Below, in pieces: positions 28,800 to 37,569 of a stretch of 64,000 bases of DNA; the first letter of the stretch is position 1; each line of letters opens with the position of its first letter. Source of the stretch: Pseudoalteromonas sp. MSK9-3. GTDB lineage: Bacteria; Pseudomonadota; Gammaproteobacteria; Enterobacterales; Alteromonadaceae. The DNA is taken from assembly GCF_003590335.1 (NCBI RefSeq), contig NZ_MIET01000026.1:78953-142952 (forward strand), given 5' to 3'. The notes beneath the pieces are model-generated. The model was not told the DNA's origin and searched no databases. It saw only the letters and a program-made list of their open reading frames with translations. The translations under genes were made by a program, and so were the position numbers.

Positions 28800-29778
28800 G
28801 TTTAGCTGGCCATGGCTTTTTTTGTTGCTACCGCTTCCTTGGCTAATCGCCAAGTTTAAACCTGCACAACATAGTGCGCCACAGCGTTTACGCATGCCGA
28901 GTTTTGCAAGTTTATCTTCTTTGGCACCGAAAATAACGGCACACTCACGAGGCGTCTCTTGGCTTGAGGGCTTAGTTTGGGCCTTACTCGTTATTGCAGC
29001 AGCAAATCCACAATGGCTTGATGAGCCCGTCGCTTTACCAAATGAGGGCCGTGATATTATGCTGGCTGTCGATTTATCTGGTTCAATGAACGAGCAGGAT
29101 ATGGAATATCAAGGTCGCTATGTAGATAGATTGTCGGTGGTTAAAGCAGTATTAGGTGAGTTTATTGAACAACGCCAAGGCGATCGCTTAGGTTTAATAT
29201 TATTTGGCGATACCGCTTTTCTACAAACACCATTAACACGCGATTTAAACACCGTCAGCCAAATGCTAAGTGAAGCACAAATTGGTCTTGTTGGCCGTGC
29301 CACCGCCATTGGTGACGCACTGGGACTGTCAGTAAAACGATTTAGTCAAAAACAAGACAGCAACCGAATTCTGATCTTACTGACCGATGGACAAAATACA
29401 GCGGGTAACCTCAAGCCTGAAGAAGCACTCATTCTCGCCAGAGAAGAAGGCATAAAGGTCTACACCGTCGGAGTCGGCTCAGATGGCCGAGGTGGTTTTA
29501 GTTTATTTGGCATGGGGGGATCTGCGGGTAGCAGTATTGATGAAGCAACTTTAAAGCACATCGCCTCTGAAACAGGCGGCAGTTACTTTAGAGCAAAAGA
29601 TGTCAGTGGCTTGCAAAAGATCTATCAAGAACTTGACGAATTAGAGCCAATCAGTGATGAAGCTCAAACCTTTCGACCACAACTGGCTTTGTTTTTCTGG
29701 CCATTACTTAGTGCACTCGCGCTGATTATGCTTACCATCTTAATCAAAGCCCTACGCGGCTTAAAACAGGAGGCCTAA
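28792..29778 (+). CDS. BatA-like von Willebrand A membrane protein
   Basis: A 328-residue protein starting at ATG 28792, with AAGGAG correctly placed; a longer frame from 28756 lies inside the DUF4381 gene. Two N-terminal hydrophobic segments precede a VWA domain with an intact metal-ion site: DLSGSMNEQD, the Thr in LQTPLTRD and the Asp in LLTDGQNT. A C-terminal membrane helix closes it. In Bacteroides and Leptospira, Bat proteins protect against oxidative stress. Adhesion to partner proteins with MoxR is the likely role. Confidence 0.88.
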   Translation: MFEFSWPWLFLLLPLPWLIAKFKPAQHSAPQRLRMPSFASLSSLAPKITAHSRGVSWLEGLVWALLVIAAANPQWLDEPVALPNEGRDIMLAVDLSGSMNEQDMEYQGRYVDRLSVVKAVLGEFIEQRQGDRLGLILFGDTAFLQTPLTRDLNTVSQMLSEAQIGLVGRATAIGDALGLSVKRFSQKQDSNRILILLTDGQNTAGNLKPEEALILAREEGIKVYTVGVGSDGRGGFSLFGMGGSAGSSIDEATLKHIASETGGSYFRAKDVSGLQKIYQELDELEPISDEAQTFRPQLALFFWPLLSALALIMLTILIKALRGLKQEA

Positions 29779-29779
29779 T

Positions 29780-31669
29780 ATGGAGTTTATGTTTATTAGA
29801 CCCGAATTACTGTGGTTATTAGTACCCTGGTTTATATTAACGTCGTTGCAATTTATAAAAAATGCAAAACATAAACGCAGCCCATTAATTGCGCCACACT
29901 TAGCGAATATTATGCTCAGTGATGGCCAGCAAAAAAGTAAATCACACAGCCCTTTGCTTATCGCTGTGTTTATGCTCATCGCCATTATATGCGCCGCCGG
30001 CCCTAGCTTCGAAAAACAACAAGTGCCTGTATTTCAAACGAAACAAGCACGAGTTGTGCTGATGGATATGTCTTACTCAATGTACTCTACAGACATTGCC
30101 CCTAACCGCTTAACCCAAGCTCGCTTTAAAACATTGGATATGATTGACCTCTTTAAAGAAGGCGATACCGCATTAGTCGCTTACGCTGGGGACGCATTTA
30201 CCGTATCTCCACTGACCAGTGACGCGCAAACATTGAGTAACTTAATACCGAGTTTAAGCCCAGAAATAATGCCGAGTAAGGGCTCAAATGTACTTGCAGG
30301 GCTTGATCAATCAATCTCATTGCTTAAACAGGCTGGATATCAAAATGGTGAAATCGTACTCATTACTGATGGCCTTGACCAAGACGACGTAGATGATATT
30401 CGCTCTGAATTAAAACACCACGCTTACACACTCCATATCTATGCGGTTGGCACCGAGCAAGGTGCTCCTATTGCATTGCCTGAAGGCGGTTTTTTAAAAG
30501 ACAATTCAGGGCAAATTGTTGTTCCTAAGCTAAATGTGTCTCGTCTATCAAGCTTAGCGCGCAGTCAAAATGGGCAATTTGCCGCTTATTCTACTGCGGC
30601 TCATGACTTAACGATATTTAAACCACAGGTTGATAATAACCAATTAAATGAAACGCGTCAGAGTGAAATGTTATGGCGAATAGATGCGGGCCACTATGGA
30701 CTGCTGATCTTGTTACCCCTCGCACTGCTGCTTATTAGAAAAACAGGCCTCACATTATCTTTGCTGGCATTAATGCTAATACCTAACGAACAAGTGTATG
30801 CCGCGGATTGGCAAGCTTGGTTTAAAAATAATGACCAAAACGCATTATCAGCGTACCAGCAGGAACAATTTTCAGCCGCCGGATCCGCTGATAACTTGGC
30901 ACTAAAAGGCGCAGCCCTTTATAAACAAGGTCAATTTGAAGAAGCTGCAAGTGTATTAAAAAATACAACCAGCGCAATTGGTCAATATAACTACGCTAAT
31001 GCGTTGGCAAAGTCAGGTCAATTAGAAGCCGCGTTAGAAGCATATGACTCAGCTCTTAAACAAGACCCTGAATTTCAGCAGGCACTTGATAATCAAAAAC
31101 TTGTAGAAGACTTACTCAAGCAACAACAAGAGCAGGATCAGCAAAATCAAGATCAGCAAAACAACGAGCAACAAGACAACGAGCAACAAGACAATAGTAA
31201 ATCTGACCAACAGCAGTCTGATGGCGAACAGTCTGATAAACAATCGGGTGACGATCAACAACAATCGGAGCAAGATAAATCAGATAGTAGCGATCCAAGC
31301 GAAGAAGGACAGAATAATTCACCCGATATGCAAAGTGCTACTCAAGAGCCTCAAGATGAGTCCCAAGAGGAAAACTCAGCCCAAGCACAGCAAGGTGACG
31401 AACAAAAAGGTGAAGAAGATAAGCCAACAGAACAAGAAATGCAGGCTCAACAGAATAGACAAAAGCCTGAACAGAGCCCTGAAGGTATGAGGGAAGTAAC
31501 CGCTCAGCCTTTAACACCTGAAGAAAAAGAAAAAGCACAGCAGCTCAGTCAGTTGCTTAGAAAAGTACCAGATGACCCAGCTATTTTATTAAGAAACAAA
31601 ATGCAATTAGAAGCACAACAGCGAGCACAACAGCAACGCCGCCGTCAAGGAGTTGAAAAATCATGGTAA
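29780..31669 (+). CDS. BatB/BatC-like VWA and TPR fusion with a Gln-rich tail
   Basis: A 629-residue protein. It has N-terminal membrane segments, a VWA domain with DMSYSMYSTD and LITDGLDQDD, a second membrane helix near 310, then TPR repeats (LKGAALYKQGQFEEAA; YNYANALAKSGQLEAALEAYDSAL, as neighbouring units). The last ~150 residues are a Gln/Asp/Ser-rich low-complexity linker and a basic end. This matches a BatB fused to BatC. AGGAGG lies upstream of ATG 29780. The linker DNA has short tandem repeats near 31168-31190. The gene overlaps the next by seven bases. Confidence 0.88.
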   Translation: MEFMFIRPELLWLLVPWFILTSLQFIKNAKHKRSPLIAPHLANIMLSDGQQKSKSHSPLLIAVFMLIAIICAAGPSFEKQQVPVFQTKQARVVLMDMSYSMYSTDIAPNRLTQARFKTLDMIDLFKEGDTALVAYAGDAFTVSPLTSDAQTLSNLIPSLSPEIMPSKGSNVLAGLDQSISLLKQAGYQNGEIVLITDGLDQDDVDDIRSELKHHAYTLHIYAVGTEQGAPIALPEGGFLKDNSGQIVVPKLNVSRLSSLARSQNGQFAAYSTAAHDLTIFKPQVDNNQLNETRQSEMLWRIDAGHYGLLILLPLALLLIRKTGLTLSLLALMLIPNEQVYAADWQAWFKNNDQNALSAYQQEQFSAAGSADNLALKGAALYKQGQFEEAASVLKNTTSAIGQYNYANALAKSGQLEAALEAYDSALKQDPEFQQALDNQKLVEDLLKQQQEQDQQNQDQQNNEQQDNEQQDNSKSDQQQSDGEQSDKQSGDDQQQSEQDKSDSSDPSEEGQNNSPDMQSATQEPQDESQEENSAQAQQGDEQKGEEDKPTEQEMQAQQNRQKPEQSPEGMREVTAQPLTPEEKEKAQQLSQLLRKVPDDPAILLRNKMQLEAQQRAQQQRRRQGVEKSW

Positions 31670-33300
31670 TACGCTTACTGATCCCCTTATTCCTGTTAAT
31701 TCATAGTTTTAGCGTATGGGCGTTTGATACCCTTACTGCAAGTGTTGATAAAAACCCCGTGCTGGTTGGAGAGTATCTAACGTTAACAATAGAGGCCAAT
31801 GGTAAAGTATCTGGTGCTCAGCCCGACACCAGTGGGTTAGCGCAACAGTTTGTCGTCGGCCCCATGAGTGTTGGCTCTCGCACCAGTATTATTAATGGCA
31901 GTATGACCAGCCAAACAACTTGGCAAATGCAAGTGTTAGCACGTAGTGCAGGCAGATTTACCATCCCAAGTTTTACCGTCAATGGTAATTCCTCAGAACC
32001 CATTACATTGACTGTGGTTGCGCGAGGCAAATATGACACTGACCAAAAAGACATTTTTATTGAAACCGCTTTAACACCAGATAGTTTGTATGTTCAGCAA
32101 GCTGGTTTGTACACGGTAAAACTCTACATCGGCAAGGATTTACTTGACGGCCAGCTCACCTCCCCTGCAATGAGCGAAGGGCAGATAACACAAATTGGTA
32201 AACAAAGTGAAGAATATGAGGTCGTAGATGGCCGCCGTTATATGGTGATCACCAGAGAGTATTTGATTCAACCTCAAAAAAGTGGCAACTTTACCATCGA
32301 AGCACCAGCATTTAACGGGCAAGTACGTGAAAACTATCGAAGAATGGCAGTATCAGCAATCGCTGAACCGTTAACTGTTGAAGTAAAATCCGTCCCAAAT
32401 GACTACTCTGGTGATTGGCTGCCAAGCGAATTGGTAGACTTAAGCGAAGAATGGCAACCAAGTGACAATGAAGTAACAGTCGGTACGCCTATAACTCGTA
32501 CTATGACACTCACTGCCGTTGGGGTCACTAAAGAACAATTACCCGATATCGCCATGAAAGCGATTTCAGGTATTCGTAGTTACCCTGATGAGAGCGATAG
32601 AAAACAGCTTGCCAGAGATGGTCGTGTAATATCACAGCTCATCTCCTCGTTTGCACTCGTGCCACAAACCCCGGGCACTTATACTTTGCCGGAAATAAGC
32701 GTCCCATGGTTTAACACTGTGATTAAACGCGTTGAATATGCCACTCTCCCTGCGAGAACCATCACTGTGATTGCCGATATTAATCAAATTGCTACACCAA
32801 ATGTGCCTGCAACTCTCACTCCCCCTGCAATTGCACAAACGCCCAATACCATTTCACCAGCACCTGCAACCGTCGAGGTAACGCAAAAAGCATGGTATGA
32901 CTGGTTAATATTAACATCAGGGTATGTGTTGTGGTTAGCCACGGTTATTATCTGGTTTATGCGCAGAAGAAAACCCGACAACGTCCCTGCTGCGCCAAAA
33001 AACCTAACCTCAGCAGCCACACTTAAAGATTTACAAAAAGCCGCAAAGCTAGGTGACAACCATCAATTTTATAACGCGTTGCGCCAATACCTGAAACGCC
33101 AAGAGCCCACCTTGCACTTAGACGCATGGCTCACTCAATTAGGCACTTCAGAACTCACTGCTGAAATTGCAAAATTACAAGCATCTCTTTATAGTAGTGA
33201 TGAACAATCGGTCGATTTAAACGCATTATATCTCTTAATCGAACAAACGATAAAAAAGAAAACAATGAAAGATGACAAACACTTAACTCAGCTATACTGA
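31663..33300 (+). CDS. BatD-like oxygen tolerance protein
   Basis: A 545-residue protein. Its signal peptide (MVIRLLIPLFLLIHSFSVWA) is followed by Ig-like beta domains (ASVDKNPVLVGEYLTLTIEA, the usual BatD opening, and VYVQQAGLYTVKL-like elements). A membrane helix lies near residue 420 (WLILTSGYVLWLATVIIWFM), then a cytoplasmic tail. It is the last member of the Bat operon. A perfect 12-base hairpin contains its stop codon (33280-33308). It probably assists envelope folding or redox protection; the exact role is unproven. Confidence 0.85.
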   Translation: MVIRLLIPLFLLIHSFSVWAFDTLTASVDKNPVLVGEYLTLTIEANGKVSGAQPDTSGLAQQFVVGPMSVGSRTSIINGSMTSQTTWQMQVLARSAGRFTIPSFTVNGNSSEPITLTVVARGKYDTDQKDIFIETALTPDSLYVQQAGLYTVKLYIGKDLLDGQLTSPAMSEGQITQIGKQSEEYEVVDGRRYMVITREYLIQPQKSGNFTIEAPAFNGQVRENYRRMAVSAIAEPLTVEVKSVPNDYSGDWLPSELVDLSEEWQPSDNEVTVGTPITRTMTLTAVGVTKEQLPDIAMKAISGIRSYPDESDRKQLARDGRVISQLISSFALVPQTPGTYTLPEISVPWFNTVIKRVEYATLPARTITVIADINQIATPNVPATLTPPAIAQTPNTISPAPATVEVTQKAWYDWLILTSGYVLWLATVIIWFMRRRKPDNVPAAPKNLTSAATLKDLQKAAKLGDNHQFYNALRQYLKRQEPTLHLDAWLTQLGTSELTAEIAKLQASLYSSDEQSVDLNALYLLIEQTIKKKTMKDDKHLTQLY

Positions 33301-33308
33301 GTTAAGTG
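33280..33308 (+). terminator. Perfect hairpin spanning the batD stop codon
   Basis: CACTTAACTCAG (33280-33291) pairs fully with 33297-33308 across CTATA. The TGA stop lies within the right arm. No T-run follows, so it may slow decay or attenuate rather than terminate. Confidence 0.5.
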
Positions 33309-33364
33309 GGAAAATAATTAAAGAACGTTGCAATAAAATTGCCAACTACAAGGTCTTACTTAGC

Positions 33365-33880
33365 ATGACCATGAAAAAAAAGCGTTACGAAGCCTTGGTT
33401 CAGGTATATCACAGTGAATTGTATCGATTTGCTTATTGGTTATGCCATGATCCAACCATCGCAGAAGATTTAGTGCAAGAGACATTTTTACGGGCTTGGC
33501 GTTCACTAGAATCATTGCAAGATGACAAAGCCGCGAAGCCTTGGTTATTGACAATTTTAAGACGCGAGAATGCTCGGCGTTTTGAGAGGAAACAGTTTGA
33601 TTATGCCGATGTAGAAAATGACACCCTAGAGGATAACAAAAGTGTCACCCTTGACGATGAAATGGAACAAACCGTCATACAAAGGCAAATTAATAAACTA
33701 TCGTCTGAATATCGAGAGCCGCTCCTATTGCAAGTTGTTATGGGATGTTCTGGAGAAGAAATAGCAGACATTTTAGAGTTGAACAAAAATACGGTGATGA
33801 CACGCTTATATCGTGCCCGTAATCAGCTAAAAGAGGCACTCACTGATAATCATGAACCAATTAAAGGGGCATCAAACTGA
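33365..33880 (+). CDS. ECF-type RNA polymerase sigma factor
   Basis: A 171-residue sigma-70 family protein with only regions 2 and 4. Region 2 shows LCHDPTIAEDLVQETFLRAW and WLLTILRRENARR. Region 4 shows LLLQVVMGCSGEEIADIL and NTVMTRLYRARNQL, each in family form. It starts a pair with the next gene, whose ATG overlaps the TGA stop. A DUF3379 protein directly after an ECF factor is the usual cognate arrangement. The target regulon is unknown. Confidence 0.9.
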   Translation: MTMKKKRYEALVQVYHSELYRFAYWLCHDPTIAEDLVQETFLRAWRSLESLQDDKAAKPWLLTILRRENARRFERKQFDYADVENDTLEDNKSVTLDDEMEQTVIQRQINKLSSEYREPLLLQVVMGCSGEEIADILELNKNTVMTRLYRARNQLKEALTDNHEPIKGASN

Positions 33881-34593
33881 TGGATGAATTAGAGTTTCGT
33901 CGTCGACTTTTTGCAGATCCCAATGACACGGAAGTAATTGATCATGCAATTGCAAATCCTGAGCAACAAAGCTTGGTAAATGAACTGCAAGATTTTGACG
34001 CACAATTAAAAAGTGCATTACAGGTAGATGTACCCGTAGGACTTGCAGATCGCATTTTAGAAAAGCAGCACAATGACGAAGCAAGCAATGTGGTAAACAT
34101 CGCCTGGTATCGCAAATACAATAAACCATTTGCGACTGCTGCAAGCATGGTGCTCGCAGTCGGTATTTACTTTATGAGTGCAACCAATTCCCCATTACAA
34201 GCGGGTGAGCATGCGCTAGAACACGTATATTATGAAGTTAATGCCCTTGAGCGACGTCAAGAAGTTGCATTGCAAGTTGTTAATGAAAAGCTCGCAATGT
34301 TCGGGGCACAATTTGACAGGTTACCCGGAAAAGTAACCTATGCCACATTCTGTAATTTTAAAGGCCAGAAAAGTCTGCATTTAATATTTCAATCTGAACA
34401 CGGCCCCATGACTGTTTTTATCGTACCTGCTCAAAGCAACGATTATAAGCAAGAAAATGGCCATTTCAGTGATGAGCGTTTTGCCGGTGTTATCGCCAAT
34501 GGACAAAAAGCAGACACTATCCTTGTTGCAAACTTAGGTACTCCTGTGGAAGATTATCAAACTGAAATAAACGGCGCACTACGCTGGTTATAA
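33880..34593 (+). CDS. DUF3379 protein, probable anti-sigma partner
   Basis: A 237-residue protein. Residues 1-80 are an acidic cytoplasmic part beginning MDELEFRRRLFADPND. One membrane helix lies near residues 85-105 (FATAASMVLAVGIYFMSA), then a periplasmic domain. It is coupled to the ECF sigma factor (TGATG overlap). DUF3379 proteins share the layout of membrane anti-sigma factors, and sequestration of the neighbouring sigma is inferred from that. A classic terminator follows. Confidence 0.75.
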   Translation: MDELEFRRRLFADPNDTEVIDHAIANPEQQSLVNELQDFDAQLKSALQVDVPVGLADRILEKQHNDEASNVVNIAWYRKYNKPFATAASMVLAVGIYFMSATNSPLQAGEHALEHVYYEVNALERRQEVALQVVNEKLAMFGAQFDRLPGKVTYATFCNFKGQKSLHLIFQSEHGPMTVFIVPAQSNDYKQENGHFSDERFAGVIANGQKADTILVANLGTPVEDYQTEINGALRWL

Positions 34594-34603
34594 AGGTTTA
34601 CAA

Positions 34604-34629
34604 AAAGGCGCTTTGCGCCTTTTCTTTTC
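34604..34629 (+). terminator. Terminator of the sigma/DUF3379 operon
   Basis: AAAGGCGC (34604-34611) pairs with GCGCCTTT (34615-34622) and is followed by TCTTTTC. Confidence 0.8.
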
Positions 34630-34709
34630 GACGTCATTTCATCGATTTATATTTATCTTCCGAACGAGTTTCTTTAAAATCCTAACGACTTAAGATTTAT
34701 AGGATTGTT

Positions 34710-35564
34710 ATGAGAAACTTTATAGTATTGTTTTCGCTAATCTCACTATTATTTGCCACTAGCTTTGATGTTGAAGCGCGCAAAAAATTTGGTAGTAAGA
34801 AATCAGGTAAAACCCACCAAACCAGCACCACTGCACAGAAAAAGCAAGTGGATACAAAGTCTTTGGCAGCAAACAAAACGGCTAAGCCAAAATCTAGCAA
34901 AAAAGGCATCATGGCGGGCGTACTAGGTGGCTTACTGGCCGGCGGATTAATTGCGTCAATGCTAGGAGATGACTTTGAAGGCTTCCAGTTTATGGAAATG
35001 CTTATGCTTGCAATCGCCGCATTCGTTATTTTTAAACTGATCAAAGCATTCATGGCAAAGCGCCAACAGCCTCAAATGGCCGGTGCGCCGCAATTTAACC
35101 AGCAGCAAACATTCAATCAACCTCAACAATTTCAAGCACAGCAACAGACATCAGGTGGATTTGGCCAACAACCAGACGTACCATTTAACTTACCTCGTGA
35201 CTTTGACATCAATGGCTTTTTGCAAGGTGCTCGTCAGCACTACCATACACTACAAGGTGCATGGAATAGCAAAGATTACAGCACAATGGCTGAATACCTA
35301 AGCCCAGAGCTCGTTGAGCAGTTTAAGCAAGAACGTGAACAACAAGGTGAGGTTGCCACTGAAGTTATGTTTATCGACGCTGAAATGGTTCGTGCTGATA
35401 CCCAACCACATGTATGGGAAGTGAGCATTATGTTTAAGGGTAAATACCGTGATTTAGGCGATATGCAAGAAGAGCCTATTCATGAAGTATGGCACTTAGA
35501 AAGAAAAACCGCTGGTGATTCACCATGGTTAATTGTTGGTGTTGAAGATCACATCGACAGTTAA
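34710..35564 (+). CDS. Tim44-like domain protein with signal peptide
   Basis: A 284-residue protein with a signal peptide (MRNFIVLFSLISLLFATSFDVEA). A Lys/Ser/Thr-rich linker follows, then two close hydrophobic segments (MAGVLGGLLAGGLIASMLG and MLMLAIAAFVIFKLIKAFM), a Gln-rich stretch, and a C-terminal Tim44-like domain (FDINGFLQGARQHYHTLQ; PHVWEVSIMFKGKYRDLG). The bacterial members may help position membrane proteins, but the role is unsettled. The gene is monocistronic and has a strong terminator. Confidence 0.85.
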   Translation: MRNFIVLFSLISLLFATSFDVEARKKFGSKKSGKTHQTSTTAQKKQVDTKSLAANKTAKPKSSKKGIMAGVLGGLLAGGLIASMLGDDFEGFQFMEMLMLAIAAFVIFKLIKAFMAKRQQPQMAGAPQFNQQQTFNQPQQFQAQQQTSGGFGQQPDVPFNLPRDFDINGFLQGARQHYHTLQGAWNSKDYSTMAEYLSPELVEQFKQEREQQGEVATEVMFIDAEMVRADTQPHVWEVSIMFKGKYRDLGDMQEEPIHEVWHLERKTAGDSPWLIVGVEDHIDS

Positions 35565-35574
35565 TTTATCTCTT

Positions 35575-35598
35575 AAAAGGCGCGTAAGCGCCTTTTTC
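35575..35598 (+). terminator. Terminator after the Tim44-domain gene
   Basis: AAAAGGCGC (35575-35583) pairs with GCGCCTTTT (35588-35596) across GTAA and runs into T residues. Confidence 0.88.
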
Positions 35599-35802
35599 CT
35601 TGCAATGTACTGCCTCTTTAACGCCCTATCATGACGTAAGAATGGCAGTTATATACTTCACCTCCACGTGAAAATAAACACGCAGCTCATCAATATAAAC
35701 AGTTAAATATTATAAATAGTGATCAGTTATGGAAAAATCACGTTTACTCAGAGCCAATTACTCTCGGCAAACTTTAATCCATAGCGCCCAATTTTTATCG
35801 AC

Positions 35803-36258
35803 GTGGCAGACGCCATTATCGCAGAGCTTAAACACCCCGACTTTGAGTTTCTACATTTCGGCTCAAGCTCATTCAAAGTCGCAGGGAAAGGGATCATTGA
35901 TATTTCACTATTATATCAACCTGGCGCACTAGAAGTGGCGATAAAACATCTGAACGACTTCGGCTTTTTAAAACAACACAGTAGTAAACCCTTTCCTGAC
36001 ACTCGCCCGCGCAAAGATATTGCGGTAATTTATCTTGACGAAACCTTCCAAGTACACCTGCATGTTATTGAAAAAAACAGTATCGAACATCATAAGCAAT
36101 CTCATTTTAAAGCTTATATGTTGGCAAACCCACCTGCACGGGCTGAGTATGAAGCACAAAAACGCCGCGCATTAGAGCAAGGGCTATCTCAGCAAGATGA
36201 TTATGGTAAGGCTAAATCACCTTTTGTAAAAGCCATACTGGATAAACAAGTGTTTTAA
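35803..36258 (+). pseudogene. GrpB-family (nucleotidyltransferase-fold) protein, probably interrupted by a stop
   Basis: The open frame from GTG 35803 gives 151 residues with GrpB features: FLHFGSSSFKVAGKGIIDI (the family GS-hydrophobic-G-KG-IDI block), a long C-terminal helix, and YEAQKRRALEQ. Upstream in the same frame, after a TAG at 35782-35784, a further 22 codons read VISYGKITFTQSQLLSANFNP. Together they give the usual ~173 residues, and NP before the stop matches the NPxWP-type start of GrpB proteins. A nonsense change is therefore likely. The GTG has no ribosome site, though a short functional protein cannot be excluded. Confidence 0.5.
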
Positions 36259-36411
36259 ATAAATTTACTGGAAGTGAAAACTGTACAGCTAGCATGCATA
36301 TTATTTACTTTATTTTCAGTACAGAAAATTATAAATAAGCACAAAGATAAATTAATATAAAGGGTATAGTAACTACGAGTTACGTTGGCCTATTTGAAAT
36401 AACAGTTTTAA

Positions 36412-36433
36412 GCTAATGCCCGTAGGCATTAGC
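36412..36433 (-). terminator. Terminator of the Gly-Gly leader peptide gene
   Basis: GCTAATGCC and GGCATTAGC form a perfect 9-base stem with a 4-base loop. Read on the minus strand, TTAAAA follows. It lies about ten bases after the peptide stop. Confidence 0.65.
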
Positions 36434-36443
36434 GTGTTAAATA

Positions 36444-36605
36444 TTAGCAATCACCAGGCATTGTTCGACAACCGCCATTTCGTGAAAAACACTCCATGAA
36501 CGTGCCTAAATAGCCACCTGCTACCTGTGCAGTGACCAATTCTTTTAACTCTTTTTCACTCTTAGTAAGCGTTTTTACACATTTTTTGTTTAGTTTTATA
36601 TTCAT
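36444..36605 (-). CDS. Double-glycine leader peptide, candidate RiPP or bacteriocin precursor
   Basis: A 53-codon gene I found by reading the minus strand. ATG at 36605 is preceded by AAGG eight bases upstream. The leader opens MNIKLNKKCVKTLTKSEK, then a helix, then TAQVAGG, a Gly-Gly cleavage motif at residues 30-31. The core has 22 residues, starts YLGTFMECF, has an RNGGC turn, and ends PGDC; Cys are at 39, 46 and 53, with Ser41 and Thr35 and Thr48. The KLNKK opening and AGG end resemble class I lanthipeptide-type or bacteriocin precursors common in Alteromonadales. No protease-transporter or modification enzyme is nearby. Confidence 0.75.
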   Translation of the reverse strand: MNIKLNKKCVKTLTKSEKELKELVTAQVAGGYLGTFMECFSRNGGCRTMPGDC

Positions 36606-37043
36606 TATTATTACCTTATGTTGTATTTTAGATATTCACCTATCAAAGTCACATAATTTTAACAACGAGTCAATTGCACAAAATTCATACTGAAAATTAC
36701 ACTAAGCATAGTGGGAGAATTCTGTAATAACTTTCCCGATTTAATTTATTAAAAATACAAATAAACATAGAAAGATAGCTAAAATAACATCGACAGATTT
36801 CTTCTTAATTTAAAGAATAGAATGGAACAAGAAATGCCAAACTGTTATATTTTTCATATCAGCCTAACTGTATTAATTATCTCTTACCAGTATTATTAAT
36901 AAACGCAACAAATGACTTGCCGACTCACAAAAGACCTATAAAAAACATTAACAGCCATAGAGTTAATGTGACTTTTTAGGTGTATTTTAAAGTAACAACC
37001 TCACATAATTGGAACTTTCACAAACCCAATAAATGAAATAATT
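36606..37043. other. Intergenic region upstream of the leader peptide
   Basis: About 440 AT-rich bases. This is where the leader peptide promoter should lie; a TTGACT (minus strand, about 36668-36673) could be a -35 box, but no good -10 was paired with it. Only one short frame (25 codons from 36822) was found, and it is not credible. Confidence 0.4.
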
Positions 37044-37483
37044 TTGAAAATATTTAACAACAAGAAAAAGCTATCTCCCCCACTCATTCTCATCTTTTCA
37101 GTAGCATATTTTTTTGCTATTGCAGTATTTAAACTGGATAAAATACTGTTACTTTTTGCTCCTTTTGCTTTGTATATATTTTTTACTGGTCATAGATATA
37201 CGCTTTAAGTAAATTTAAAACTGCAAACTCCATTGACTTTTTTATCACAAAAGAGGGAGAACATCTTATCATACAAAACAGTCAACTTATAAAAGGGCGG
37301 CAAATCGAAATAAAATGTGCCCGTATATCTATTGTGACGATTAAAGATAACTATTTATCCATTATTGTTGATGGCAATGGGTATGACTTTTACCCAATTG
37401 CTGATAAAGACCAAATCAAGCATCGGATCATCACCTTACTTGATAAAGAGCAAGTCAATAATATATGCTTTAATATTGTTTAA
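37044..37483 (+). pseudogene. Frameshifted small membrane protein gene
   Basis: Frame one (TTG 37044 to TAA 37208) gives 54 residues: a basic start (KIFNNKKKLSPP) and two hydrophobic segments ending GHRYTL. A second frame, open from 37196 to TAA 37483, continues with about 95 residues (ALSKFKTANSIDFFITKEGE; DGNGYDFYPI). It has no start codon of its own. Together they form a coherent two-helix membrane protein with a soluble beta-rich C-domain, broken by a one-base shift near 37200. It could be a pseudogene or two small genes. The family is not recognised. Confidence 0.5.
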
Positions 37484-37569
37484 CGTATAAAAGGTATTTT
37501 TAAGCCAATCACTATGAACTACCCATAATTTATTAAGAGATGTGATAGGCATCCTCACTACATGCTGTA

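Noticed and set aside
31100..31300. Short repeats considered as a CRISPR array
   Set aside because: Repeats are tandem codon-level units in a Gln-rich coding region without spacers.
36822..36899. Short frame starting MEQEMPNC
   Set aside because: 25 codons, no ribosome site and no leader or domain features.
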